64,000 bases of DNA from Streptomyces sp. 846.5. GTDB lineage: Bacteria > Actinomycetota > Actinomycetes > Streptomycetales > Streptomycetaceae. Position 1 is the stretch's first letter; each line of letters starts with the position of its first letter. The stretch is taken from assembly GCF_004365705.1 (NCBI RefSeq), contig NZ_SOBN01000001.1, positions 1,240,001 to 1,304,000 on the forward strand. Direction: 5' to 3'. Shown piece by piece: positions 1 through 7,042 of this stretch. The notes beneath the pieces are model-generated. The model did not search any database. It saw only the letters and a list, made by a program, of their open reading frames with translations, and was not told the DNA's origin. A program made the position numbers and the translations under genes.

Positions 1-342
1 CTGCTGGTGGTGGACCCCCGGGTGCTGGACAAGCATCTGGACCGCTACCGCAAGGGCCGCCGCACACTGACCGACCTGTGCGCGCACTACGGCGTGGTGC
101 TGAACGGGGCGCATGACGCGGCGGCCGACGCCACGGCGGCGATGCTGCTGGTGCGGGCGATCGGCGACCGCTTCGAGGAACGGTTGGCCGCGCTGACCCC
201 GGCGGAACTGCATCTGCGTCAGGCGGTCTGGCACGCGGCGCAGGCACGGGGCCTGCAGCAGTGGTTCAACCGCAGCGGCTCGCCCGAACCGGTGGACACC
301 GCCTGGCCGTTGCGGCGCCGTGCGGAGGAGCAGGCGGCCTGA
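1..342 (+). CDS. 3'-5' exonuclease (DnaQ-like), C-terminal part only
   Basis: The reading frame is open from the first base of the window and stops with TGA at 340-342, so the true start lies upstream. The visible 113 or so residues include the segment ALD-type 'GAHDAAADATA', which matches the HD...D end of the DEDDh exonuclease fold (Exo III motif: His then Asp five residues later). The C-terminal 70 residues are a helical tail seen in actinobacterial DnaQ-like proteins. The likely role is 3'-5' exonuclease activity on DNA or RNA. The catalytic DE of motif I is outside the window, so the call rests on motif III and the tail alone. Confidence 0.7.
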   Translation: MLVVDPRVLDKHLDRYRKGRRTLTDLCAHYGVVLNGAHDAAADATAAMLLVRAIGDRFEERLAALTPAELHLRQAVWHAAQARGLQQWFNRSGSPEPVDTAWPLRRRAEEQAA

Positions 343-371
343 TCTACGCCTGACGTGCAGTCAAACTGTGG

Positions 372-443
372 TGCGCAATGCTGGGTTCGAACCAGCGACC
401 TCTCCGGTGTGAACGGAGCGCTCTCCCACTGAGCTAATCGCGC
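372..443 (-). tRNA. tRNA-Val (anticodon CAC), copy 1
   Basis: Read on the minus strand, this 72-nt gene has a 7-bp acceptor stem (GCGCGAT with ATTGCGC, one G-T pair), a D arm, an anticodon stem CTCCG/CGGAG around the loop TTCACAC (anticodon CAC, reading GTG codons), and a T arm with GGTTCGAACC. Discriminator base A is followed by an encoded CCA (369-371 on the plus strand read TGG). A second, identical copy lies 749 bp further on. Confidence 0.95.
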
Positions 444-548
444 CTGCCCGCCGTGGCGGCGACGACATGAACATTAGCATCACGACCGCCGGTGTCCTAA
501 ATGCCTTTCCCGTCACCAATACTCGAACACCAGTGCTAAATTACCGCC

Positions 549-1061
549 ATGACCTCCGCCCTTCTGCTCATCGACGTCCAGCGCAACATGCTGTTCCCGC
601 CCGAGCCGCTCCCCGACGCGACCGAGGTCCTGGGAGCACTCACCGAACTCCTCGCCCGGGCGCGCCGGGCCGGATCGGTGATCGTCCACGTCCGCAACGC
701 CGGGGACCCGGAGGTCGGCGATCCGGACGCGCCGGGCACCCCCGGCTGGGAGCTGGTGTTCGAGCCGCTGCCCGAGGAGTACGTGATCGACAAGCTCAGC
801 GCGGACAGCTTCGACGGGACCGGGCTGGACCGGCTGCTCCCGCCCGAATCGTCCCTCGTCGTCGCGGGCATGCAGAGCGAGTACTGCATCCGCGCCACCT
901 CACTCGCGGCGATCAGCCGCGGCCACTCGGTGCTGCTGGCGAGCGGCGCGCACGCCACCTACCCGGACGACCAGCCGGCCGCGGAGATCTCGGCAGCGGT
1001 GGAACTGGAGCTGGCGGCGGCCGGCGCGGTGATCACACCCTGGGACGGAATCGACTTCTGA
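549..1061 (+). CDS. isochorismatase-family cysteine hydrolase
   Basis: A 170-residue single-domain cysteine hydrolase. The catalytic triad typical of the family is visible: Asp9 in LLIDVQ, Lys82 in DKLSADSF, and Cys113 in GMQSEYCI, with the preceding VVAGM strand. Family members hydrolyse amides or vinyl ethers (nicotinamide, isochorismate, ureidoacrylate, N-carbamoyl compounds); the substrate here cannot be told from sequence. Length is normal for the stand-alone form. It is flanked on both sides by tRNA-Val(CAC) genes on the opposite strand and ends just before a strong bidirectional hairpin. No clear Shine-Dalgarno sequence precedes the ATG, so translation may start without a leader. Confidence 0.85.
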   Translation: MTSALLLIDVQRNMLFPPEPLPDATEVLGALTELLARARRAGSVIVHVRNAGDPEVGDPDAPGTPGWELVFEPLPEEYVIDKLSADSFDGTGLDRLLPPESSLVVAGMQSEYCIRATSLAAISRGHSVLLASGAHATYPDDQPAAEISAAVELELAAAGAVITPWDGIDF

Positions 1062-1079
1062 GCGCCTCAACAACCACGA

Positions 1080-1110
1080 AGGCCCCGCAGATCGCTGATC
1101 TGCGGGGCCT
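1080..1110. terminator. bidirectional intrinsic terminator
   Basis: A perfect 14-bp inverted repeat (AGGCCCCGCAGATC, 3-nt loop GCT, then its complement) lies between the stop of the isochorismatase-like gene and the 3' end of the second tRNA-Val on the opposite strand. It fits a terminator serving both converging units. Confidence 0.75.
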
Positions 1111-1120
1111 CGTCCTGCGG

Positions 1121-1192
1121 TGCGCAATGCTGGGTTCGAACCAGCGACCTCTCCGGTGTGAACGGAGCGCTCTCCCACTGAGCTAATCGCGC
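1121..1192 (-). tRNA. tRNA-Val (anticodon CAC), copy 2
   Basis: Identical over all 72 nt to the copy at 372-443, with the same CAC anticodon loop and the same few bases of 5' leader (GGGCAG). Unlike copy 1, the bases after the discriminator read CCG rather than CCA, so CCA must be added after transcription. Confidence 0.95.
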
Positions 1193-1490
1193 CTGCCCCT
1201 ACCGGGCGGTGCAGGGAAAACACTACCGTATCGGGCCGGGTGCTCCTGACCTGCCCGGCAATGGCGCCCCGGGGGCCCGGGTGACTGGATCTCGCCCCTG
1301 CACTGTCACTACGGAGCGGGTTTGCAGCAGGCTGACGAAACTCCTGGGACTGGCGTGTCTGCTGAGCCGTAAGGGGTACCAGGTACGTACTAATCGGGAC
1401 AGACGGGTTTACACCGGTCGCACAGGTGGGATGGTCCGTTCGCCGACGTGCGATCCCCGAGCGCACACTGAGCGAAAGGCCCTGGCGCTT
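1193..1490. other. non-coding region upstream of ssgB
   Basis: About 300 bp without a credible gene between tRNA-Val and ssgB. It should hold the ssgB promoter and leader as well as the promoter for the divergent tRNA. There are GC-rich short inverted repeats near 1264-1280 (CGCCCCGGGGGCCCGGG). I could not identify a convincing sigma-factor binding site by eye. Confidence 0.4.
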
Positions 1491-1904
1491 ATGAACACCA
1501 CGGTCAGCTGCGAGCTGCACCTGCGCCTCATCGTGTCGAGCGAGTCATCACTGCCCGTCCCCGCGGGCCTGCGCTACGACACCGCCGACCCCTATGCCGT
1601 GCATGCCACCTTCCACACGGGCGCCGACGAAACCGTCGACTGGGTGTTCGCCCGCGACCTCCTTGCGGAGGGGCTGCACCGGCCTACCGGGACCGGTGAC
1701 GTCCGTGTCTGGCCCTCCCGCAGCCACGGACAAGGAGTCGTCTGCATCGCCCTGAGCTCTCCGGAAGGAGAAGCCCTGTTGGAAGCCCCGGCCCGAGCGC
1801 TGGAGTCCTTCCTCAAGCGAACCGATGCCGCGGTGCCCCCGGGCACCGAGCACCGACACTTCGATCTCGACCGAGAGCTCTCCCACATCCTCGCGGAGAA
1901 CTGA
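1491..1904 (+). CDS. ssgB: sporulation-specific cell division protein SsgB
   Basis: A 137-residue SsgA-like protein (SALP). The sequence from MNTTVSCELHLRL through VWPSRSHGQGVV to DRELSHILAEN is almost the same as SsgB of Streptomyces species as I remember it, including length. SsgB marks future septum sites in aerial hyphae and recruits FtsZ to them, so it acts at the membrane-associated division site during sporulation. The ATG at 1491 gives exactly the family N-terminus; the only purine-rich stretch upstream is GCGAAAGG about 15 nt away. It stands alone on the plus strand, as in related genomes. Its presence is a strong marker of a sporulating actinomycete. Confidence 0.96.
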   Translation: MNTTVSCELHLRLIVSSESSLPVPAGLRYDTADPYAVHATFHTGADETVDWVFARDLLAEGLHRPTGTGDVRVWPSRSHGQGVVCIALSSPEGEALLEAPARALESFLKRTDAAVPPGTEHRHFDLDRELSHILAEN

Positions 1905-2134
1905 ACCGCTTCATTCCTTCTACCGTGCGCAGCCGTGCTACTCGGGGGCACGGAACGCGCCACCGGCACCACCCGCTCCATCTGCTCCATCTGCTCCCCC
2001 GCTGGAAAGAAGTCGTCGCGGACCCGCAAGGGCCGCGGCGACTTCCGCGTTCTCCGACAGCACGGACAGCACGGCCCCGGCCAACGGCGGTAGAGTCGCC
2101 GCCAACCCGCCCGGACGCCCCAGGGAGTACCGAC

Positions 2135-2710
2135 GTGCTGATCACCCATGACACGCAGTGCGCCCTCGATGTGCTGGTGGACCTGCTGAACACCGATCCG
2201 GACGCCGGCGGACAGGAGGGTCTGCCCGATCTCGCCGCGCTGCGCGGCTTCGTCGTGCGGCACGAGATCAGCGAGGTCGGCACGCTGGGGACGGACGACC
2301 TCGCGGCGGTGCGCCGGGTGCGCGGACAGTTCCGCCAGGTGTTCCTGGCCGACTCCACCCGCGCGGCGGCCGAGCTGGTGAACGCGATGGTGGCCAGGGC
2401 CGGATCGACGCCCCGGCTGACCGACCACGACGGCCACGACTGGCACATGCACTTCTTCGCGCCCAACGCGGCCCTCGCCGACCATCTCGCGGTGGAGGCG
2501 GGCATGGCGCTGGCCTTCATCGTGGTGGCCGGCGAGCGGGAGCGGCTGCGCCGCTGCGAGGCGCCGGACTGCGCCCGGGTGTTCGTCGACCTGTCGCGGA
2601 ACCGCTCGCGCCGCTACTGCGACAGCCGGACCTGCGGCAACCGGCTGCATGTGGCCGCCTACCGGGCCCGGCAGCGGACCGCGACGGACGCGATGACGCC
2701 GGCAGGGTGA
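2135..2710 (+). CDS. CGNR zinc-finger transcriptional regulator (ABATE domain)
   Basis: A 191-residue protein starting at GTG 2135, preceded by GGGAG about 8 nt upstream. The frame is open for another 70 codons upstream, but that stretch has no conserved-looking sequence. The N-terminal 120 residues form the ABATE-type domain (ITHDTQCALDVLVDLLNT at the start is typical). The C-terminal 45 residues carry a zinc-binding motif: RCEAPDCARVFVD, then RYCDSRTCGNRLHVAAYR, giving Cys-x4-Cys and Cys-x4-Cys with the signature CGNR. These proteins are predicted DNA-binding regulators of unknown target. No neighbouring gene suggests its regulon. Confidence 0.85.
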   Translation: MLITHDTQCALDVLVDLLNTDPDAGGQEGLPDLAALRGFVVRHEISEVGTLGTDDLAAVRRVRGQFRQVFLADSTRAAAELVNAMVARAGSTPRLTDHDGHDWHMHFFAPNAALADHLAVEAGMALAFIVVAGERERLRRCEAPDCARVFVDLSRNRSRRYCDSRTCGNRLHVAAYRARQRTATDAMTPAG

Positions 2711-2730
2711 CGCTCAGCCGGTGACCGGCG

Positions 2731-3180
2731 TCAGATCCCGCGGCGCTTGAGGATCTCCTCGACGTCGGAGAAGTCGCCCAGGTCGTCCGCGGCGGACTTC
2801 TGCCCGGCCGGCCTGGCGGTGACCGCGGGCACCGAGGAGGCTCCCTGCGCCGCCTTGGGCTGCTTGCCCGCCTTGACCGGCTTGGGCTCCCCGGACCTGC
2901 GGCTCCGGCCGACACCGGTGGCCAGCAGGAGCAGCACGGAGGCCCCGAGCATCCCCAGGCCGGTCCACACCCGCGGGTCGAACACCAGGTGGGTGGCCCA
3001 GCTCGACAGCGCGCTGCCGATCCGGCGGAACACGGTGATCAGGCCGGTGAGGTAGAGGCCGGTCGGCACCAGGGCGACCGCCAGCCAGCGGAACGCCGAA
3101 CGGACCCGGCCGCGCAGACCGGCCAGCACGGCGATCACCACGCCCGCCGCGGAGAGCGCCATGCACACGATCGCAGTCAT
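2731..3180 (-). CDS. conserved membrane protein of unknown function
   Basis: A 149-residue protein with three predicted transmembrane segments: residues about 3-21 (IVCMALSAAGVVIAVLAGL), 30-48 (FRWLAVALVPTGLYLTGLI) and 72-90 (WTGLGMLGASVLLLLATGV). A basic, Lys/Pro/Ala-rich tail of about 55 residues follows and ends DVEEILKRRGI, so the tail is probably cytoplasmic. I recognise this as a conserved actinobacterial small membrane protein but know no function. It converges with the CGNR regulator gene and is transcribed away from the DsbA-like gene. Confidence 0.75.
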   Translation of the reverse strand: MTAIVCMALSAAGVVIAVLAGLRGRVRSAFRWLAVALVPTGLYLTGLITVFRRIGSALSSWATHLVFDPRVWTGLGMLGASVLLLLATGVGRSRRSGEPKPVKAGKQPKAAQGASSVPAVTARPAGQKSAADDLGDFSDVEEILKRRGI

Positions 3181-3255
3181 CGTCCTGCCTCCTGTGGTCC
3201 GTCCTACCCGGTCCTACCCGTCCATACATGACATCCTGCCCGTAATGGGAGACTG

Positions 3256-3753
3256 ATGACCATGAGCGAAAGTTCCTTCCTCCAGGTCGACTACTGGTGC
3301 GAGCTGCAGTGCCCCGACTGCGCCGCCGCGCTGGACGATGTGCGCGCCCTGCGCGAGGTCTACGGCGACCGGCTGGAGGTGGTGCTGCGGCACTTTCCGC
3401 TGGAGAAGCACAAGTACGCCTTCGCGGCGGCGCAGGCGGCCGAGGAGGCGTTCGTCCAGGGCCGCGGCTGGCCCTATGTCGAGGCGGTCCTCGGCCGGGT
3501 CGACGAGCTGGCGCGGCGCGGGGAGGAGCTGCTGGTCGAGGTCGCCCGGGAGCTGGGGCTGGACGCCGAGGAGCTGGACACCGCGCTGATCGACGGCCGG
3601 CACATCCTGGTGGTCGACACCGACCACGCCGAGGGCAAGGCCATCGGCGTCACGGGCACCCCCACCTATGTGGTGGCCGGGAAGCGGCTCGACGGAGGGA
3701 AGAGTCAGGCGGGGCTGCGGGAGCGGATCATGGAGCTCCTTGGCGCGGCCTAG
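3256..3753 (+). CDS. DsbA-family thiol-disulfide protein
   Basis: A 165-residue thioredoxin-fold protein of the DsbA/2-hydroxychromene isomerase type. It opens with a beta strand (FLQVDYWCELQCPDC) carrying the CPDC redox motif at about residues 19-22, then a helical insert, and closes with the cis-proline loop GVTGTPTYVV. There is no signal peptide, so it is likely cytoplasmic, acting as a disulfide oxidoreductase or isomerase. Two ATG codons are possible: 3256 and 3262. GGGAG at 3247-3251 sits 4 nt before the first and 10 nt before the second, so 3262 may be the real start. A repeated intergenic element and the insertion sequence follow immediately. Confidence 0.8.
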   Translation: MTMSESSFLQVDYWCELQCPDCAAALDDVRALREVYGDRLEVVLRHFPLEKHKYAFAAAQAAEEAFVQGRGWPYVEAVLGRVDELARRGEELLVEVARELGLDAEELDTALIDGRHILVVDTDHAEGKAIGVTGTPTYVVAGKRLDGGKSQAGLRERIMELLGAA

Positions 3754-3788
3754 GGTTGGATGTTCGGCTGCGGCGTGTGCCTGGTTGT

Positions 3789-3810
3789 TCGCGCAGTTCC
3801 CCGCGCCCCT
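3789..3810 (+). repeat. 22-bp intergenic repeat, left arm of the IS-interrupted pair
   Basis: TCGCGCAGTTCCCCGCGCCC plus CT. The same 22 bp recur at 13621-13642 and 13695-13716 and, inverted, at 5291-5312 and 13733-13754. It lies just after the DsbA-like gene. With the insertion sequence removed, it faces its inverted partner across a short spacer containing a small hairpin (TGCAAC...GTTGCA). Confidence 0.85.
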
Positions 3811-3840
3811 AGCAAGTGCAACTGGCCCGGTTGCAGACCC

Positions 3841-3860
3841 CTAGTAGGGCTTTGTTAGGT
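3841..3860 (+). repeat. IS left end: CTAG target duplication plus 16-bp IR
   Basis: CTAG (3841-3844) followed by TAGGGCTTTGTTAGGT (3845-3860). Matches the right end exactly when that is read on the minus strand. Confidence 0.9.
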
Positions 3861-5288
3861 CCTGTGGCGTGGTTCTGGCGTCGGCGCGGGTTGGCCGCAT
3901 ATGGAGCAGGCGCCGGTCCAGGTGGCCAGGAGTGCCTGGAGTTCGCGGAGGACCGCGTACAGGGTCAGGCCGGCGCAGGGGCTTTTGGGTCGAGTCGCAG
4001 GAGGGTGCAGAAGGCCTGGGCGAGGGCGGCGAGGGTGACGTGGCGGTGCCAGCCGGGGTAGCTACGTCCTTCGAAGTGGTCCAGCCCCAGGCCGTCTTTG
4101 AGTTCGCGGTAGTCGTGCTCGACTCTCCAGCGGATCTTGCAGATGCGGACGAGTTCGCGCAGCGGCGTGTCGGCGGGAAGGGTGGAAAGCCAGTAGTCGG
4201 TGGGCTCGGCTGCGTCGTGCGGCCATTCGGCGATCAGCCAGCATTCGGGCAGGGTGCCGTCGGCGGCGCGGGGGATGTCCCGGTTGGCCGGACGTACCCG
4301 CAGGGCGGTGAACTGGGAGCGCATGTCGGCGGTGGGGTTGCGCCTGCCGGTCCTGGTTCCCTGGCGCCAGGTGACGGTGCGGCGTGCTGATCGTCCTGCT
4401 TCCAGGGCGAGTTGGCGCAGGGAGCGTGGCTTGTCCGGGTAGCCGGGGACGGGTGGGCGGCCGCGGCCGCTGTAGGGCGCACGTACCGGTTCGGCGGTGC
4501 CGGGATGGGCGGTGGTCGCGGACTTGACGGCCACCGCGTAGGTCAGTCCGCGTTCGGTCAGGCCCTGGCGGAAGCCGGTGGCGTCGCCGTATCCGGCGTC
4601 GGCGGCGACCGGCAGGTCGGGCAGGCCCCAGTCCTCGCGGGCCTCGTCGAGCATGTCCAGGGCCAGGCGCCACTTCTCGCGGTGCCGCACGTCTTGGGGG
4701 ATCTTTGCCCGCTCGCGCCGGCGCGCGATCGCTGCGGCCAGCAGCGGATCGTCGGCGTTCTTGGTGTCGTCCCAGCTCTCGGGGATGAACAGCCGCCAGT
4801 CGATCGCCGAGGACGCCTGCTCGCTCGCGAGGTGGACGCTCACCCCGATCTGGCAGTTGCCGCGCTTGCCCAGCGCACCGCAGTACATCCGCGCCACGCC
4901 CGGCGAGTCCATGCCGTCCTTCGGGAACCCGGTGTCGTCGATCGTGTACGCCTCGGGAGCGATATGCACGTTCGCCCACCGGGCCACGTTTCGGCGTACC
5001 TGCGCATAGTCCCAGGTCGACGAGGAAACGAACTGCTGGAGTTGCTGGTGGTCCACGCCCAGCCGCTCGGCCATCGGCTGCATCGACTTGCGCTTGCCGT
5101 CCAGCATCAGCCCACGCAGATACAGCTCGCCCTTGGCCCGCTGGTCACGACGCGCCAGCGGGCCGAGCATCTCCTCCGCGAACGCCTCCAGGCGCGGGCG
5201 GACCTGTTCCATCTCCTCAGGTGTCACACCTGACAGAAGATCACAACATACCCCAGCAAAGAGAACTGGGGTACCTAACAAAGCCCTA
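3845..5288 (-). mobile_element. IS701-family insertion sequence
   Basis: The element is about 1.44 kb, bounded by perfect 16-bp terminal inverted repeats TAGGGCTTTGTTAGGT (3845-3860 and, inverted, 5273-5288). It is flanked by a 4-bp direct duplication CTAG at 3841-3844 and 5289-5292, which matches the YTAR target preference known for the IS701 family. It contains one transposase gene on the minus strand. A hairpin (TACCCCAG...CTGGGGTA, 5249-5273) abuts the right end upstream of the transposase and could limit read-through into it. The intact ends and duplication suggest a fairly recent insertion. Confidence 0.92.
3965..5227 (-). CDS. IS701-family DDE transposase, C-terminus shifted out of frame
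   Basis: About 420 residues from a GTG at 5227 (start of VTPEEMEQVRPRLEAF, the usual N-terminus; the ATG at 5212 is an alternative). The catalytic Asp in YTIDDTGFPKDG (near residue 97), Asp in LPVAADAGYGD (near 210) and the Y-R-E region WRVEHDYRELKDGLGLDHF (near 367-383) match the DDE core of this family. The frame ends early at LRLDPKAPAPA. In the -1 frame the sequence continues as GLTLYAVLRELQALLATWTG and on through about 40 residues to a TAA at 3855-3857, which is the C-terminus expected for the family. Either one base was lost or the two frames are joined by frameshifting at C-CCA-AAA. Confidence 0.88.
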   Translation of the reverse strand: MTPEEMEQVRPRLEAFAEEMLGPLARRDQRAKGELYLRGLMLDGKRKSMQPMAERLGVDHQQLQQFVSSSTWDYAQVRRNVARWANVHIAPEAYTIDDTGFPKDGMDSPGVARMYCGALGKRGNCQIGVSVHLASEQASSAIDWRLFIPESWDDTKNADDPLLAAAIARRRERAKIPQDVRHREKWRLALDMLDEAREDWGLPDLPVAADAGYGDATGFRQGLTERGLTYAVAVKSATTAHPGTAEPVRAPYSGRGRPPVPGYPDKPRSLRQLALEAGRSARRTVTWRQGTRTGRRNPTADMRSQFTALRVRPANRDIPRAADGTLPECWLIAEWPHDAAEPTDYWLSTLPADTPLRELVRICKIRWRVEHDYRELKDGLGLDHFEGRSYPGWHRHVTLAALAQAFCTLLRLDPKAPAPA

Positions 5289-5292
5289 CTAG
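5273..5292 (-). repeat. IS right end: 16-bp IR plus CTAG target duplication
   Basis: ACCTAACAAAGCCCTA (5273-5288), the inverted copy of the left end, followed by CTAG (5289-5292). Confidence 0.9.
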
Positions 5293-5312
5293 GGGCGCGG
5301 GGAACTGCGCGA
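5291..5312 (-). repeat. 22-bp intergenic repeat, right arm of the IS-interrupted pair
   Basis: AGGGGCGCGGGGAACTGCGC plus GA, the inverted copy of 3789-3810. The CTAG duplicated by the insertion sequence overlaps the first bases of this arm, so the element inserted at the edge of the repeat hairpin. Confidence 0.85.
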
Positions 5313-5342
5313 CAAGCCATCTACGGTCCGCACCCGCAAACC

Positions 5343-6179
5343 CTAGAGCTGCTTGTACAGCAGACTGCGATAGACGCGGTACCCCAACGAACGGTAGAGC
5401 GACACCGCCGGCGTGTTCCCCGCAAAAACATGCAGTCCCAGCTCGCCCACGCCCCGCGCCACACACTCCCGTTCGGCGAGGAGCATCAGCGAGCGCCCGT
5501 GGCCCCGGCCGCGGTGGGGTTCGTCCACCGCGACCATGAACACCCAGGCCGGAGGCTCCTCCGGCATCCGGGTGTTCACCCAGACCGCGCCCACCGGCAC
5601 TCCCCCGGACTCCAGTCGGCTGATCACCGCCCCCGGGGTGTCCAGCCCGGCCGGCAGCGCCGCGCCGTGGTCGGCCTCGGACCGCGCCCTGGCCTGCTCG
5701 GGGGTCATCCCGATGGCGATCTGGCTCGCCACATAGCCCTCCCGCTCCGCGGCGAGCCAGGGGCCGAACTCGTCCTCGCGCATCGGGCGGCCGGTGCTGC
5801 CCTCGGGCAGGGCCGGCGGTTCGGCCGGCAGCGTCTTGCGCATGTTGAGGCCGCGCAGGGTGTAGCCGAGGGTGCGGGCCAGGCCGAGCCCGGCCTCCTC
5901 GTCCGGTCCCTCGGGCACGGCGATGTCGGCCCGGACGCAGTCCCAGGAGCGCAGCACCTCCTCGGCGGCCAGCACCGCGACGGTGCCCCGGCCGCGTCGG
6001 CGGTCCGGCCGGTCGATGCTCAGCTCCCGGATGCCGCCGACCCGGGGACCGGGGCGGCCGGAGGCGAGGACCACCAGGCCGCCGACGGTCCGGCCGTTGA
6101 CGCGGACCTCGAAGTTCCGCTCCCGGCCGCCGTCGGGCCTGCTCAGCTCGGGTCCCAGCGGCCGGAGCGTGGTGGTCAT
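5343..6179 (-). CDS. GNAT acetyltransferase, two-domain
   Basis: A 278-residue protein that looks like two GNAT folds in tandem. The first half (about 20-130) has a degenerate acetyl-CoA motif around IDRPDRRRGRGTVAVLA and GLARTLGY. The second half (about 135-278) has the full motif, VFMVAVDEPHRGRGHGRSLM, followed by VFAGNTPAVSLYRSLGY. Substrate unknown. The ATG at 6179 lies 2 nt after the stop of pabC and has GGAG about 10 nt upstream, so it is co-transcribed with pabB-pabC. Its linkage to the folate branch may be only structural. Confidence 0.85.
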   Translation of the reverse strand: MTTTLRPLGPELSRPDGGRERNFEVRVNGRTVGGLVVLASGRPGPRVGGIRELSIDRPDRRRGRGTVAVLAAEEVLRSWDCVRADIAVPEGPDEEAGLGLARTLGYTLRGLNMRKTLPAEPPALPEGSTGRPMREDEFGPWLAAEREGYVASQIAIGMTPEQARARSEADHGAALPAGLDTPGAVISRLESGGVPVGAVWVNTRMPEEPPAWVFMVAVDEPHRGRGHGRSLMLLAERECVARGVGELGLHVFAGNTPAVSLYRSLGYRVYRSLLYKQL

Positions 6180-6181
6180 GC

Positions 6182-7042
6182 TCAGGGCTCCAGGTCGGCG
6201 GCGGCGCGCTCGGCGAAGACGGCGATGGCCTTGGCGGTGACCGGGCCGGGGGCACCGGGCAGATCGCGGTCGTCGACCCGGGAGACGCCCTGGATGTCGC
6301 GCAGGGTGCCGGTGAGGAAGACCTCGTCGGCCTCCTCCAGCACGCTCAGCGGGAGGTCGGCCTCGGCCGCGTCGAGCCACTGCAGGGCCAGCGCCCGGGT
6401 GACCCCGGCCAGGCAGCCGGAGGTGAGCGGCGGGGTCAGGATCCGCCCGTCCAGGACGACGAAGACATTGGAGCCGGTGCCCTCGCAGAGCCGTCCCGCG
6501 GTGTTGCCGAAGATCGCCTCGGCGGCGCCGTACTCGTGCGCGCGGGCCAGGGCGACCACGTTCTCCGCGTAGGAGGTGGTCTTCAGGCCGGCCACCGCGC
6601 TGTGCTCGTTGCGGGTCCAGGGGACGGTGACGACCGCGGCGGCGTCCGGGCGGTAAGCCACCTCGCCGAGGGCGACGATCAGGCTGGGGCCGCTGTCGCC
6701 GCGGTCGGAACCGAGCGGGCCGAGGCCGCCGGTGTAGGTGATCCGCAGCCGGGCGAGCTTCGCCGGGTTCGCGGCCAGCACCTCGGCGCAGGCGCGCCGG
6801 ACGACCTCGCGGTCCGGCGCGGGCAGGCCGAGGCCGCGGGCGGAGCGCTCCAGCCGGTCGAGGTGGCGTCCGAGCGCGAAGGGCGCGCCGTCGACGGCCT
6901 TCACGGTCTCGAAGACGCCGTCGCCGACGGTCATGCCGTGGTCGAGGACCGACACGCTGGCCTCGGTGGACTCGCGCAGCGCGCCGTTGACCCAGATCCG
7001 CACGATGGGCTCTCCCTCTCTGGATACCGCAGCCTCGGTCAC
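6182..7042 (-). CDS. pabC: aminodeoxychorismate lyase-like class IV aminotransferase
   Basis: A 286-residue PLP enzyme of fold type IV. Visible features are the N-terminal RIWVNGAL strand, GDGVFETVKAVDG, the PLP-binding Lys in AGLKTTSYAENVV, the phosphate-binding EGTGSNVFVV and the late motif VFLTGTLRDIQGV. PabC converts 4-amino-4-deoxychorismate to 4-aminobenzoate and pyruvate for folate synthesis. Its start overlaps the stop of the upstream chorismate-binding gene by 4 nt (ATGA), so the two are translationally coupled, which supports pabC over a branched-chain aminotransferase. The true start may be a few codons further in, at the RIWVNG segment. Confidence 0.85.
   Translation of the reverse strand: MTEAAVSREGEPIVRIWVNGALRESTEASVSVLDHGMTVGDGVFETVKAVDGAPFALGRHLDRLERSARGLGLPAPDREVVRRACAEVLAANPAKLARLRITYTGGLGPLGSDRGDSGPSLIVALGEVAYRPDAAAVVTVPWTRNEHSAVAGLKTTSYAENVVALARAHEYGAAEAIFGNTAGRLCEGTGSNVFVVLDGRILTPPLTSGCLAGVTRALALQWLDAAEADLPLSVLEEADEVFLTGTLRDIQGVSRVDDRDLPGAPGPVTAKAIAVFAERAAADLEP

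Noticed and set aside
372-1192. The duplicated tRNA-Val genes as attL/attR of an integrated element
   Set aside because: The enclosed DNA is under 700 bp with no integrase, and the shared sequence does not extend past the tRNA 3' end as expected for att sites.
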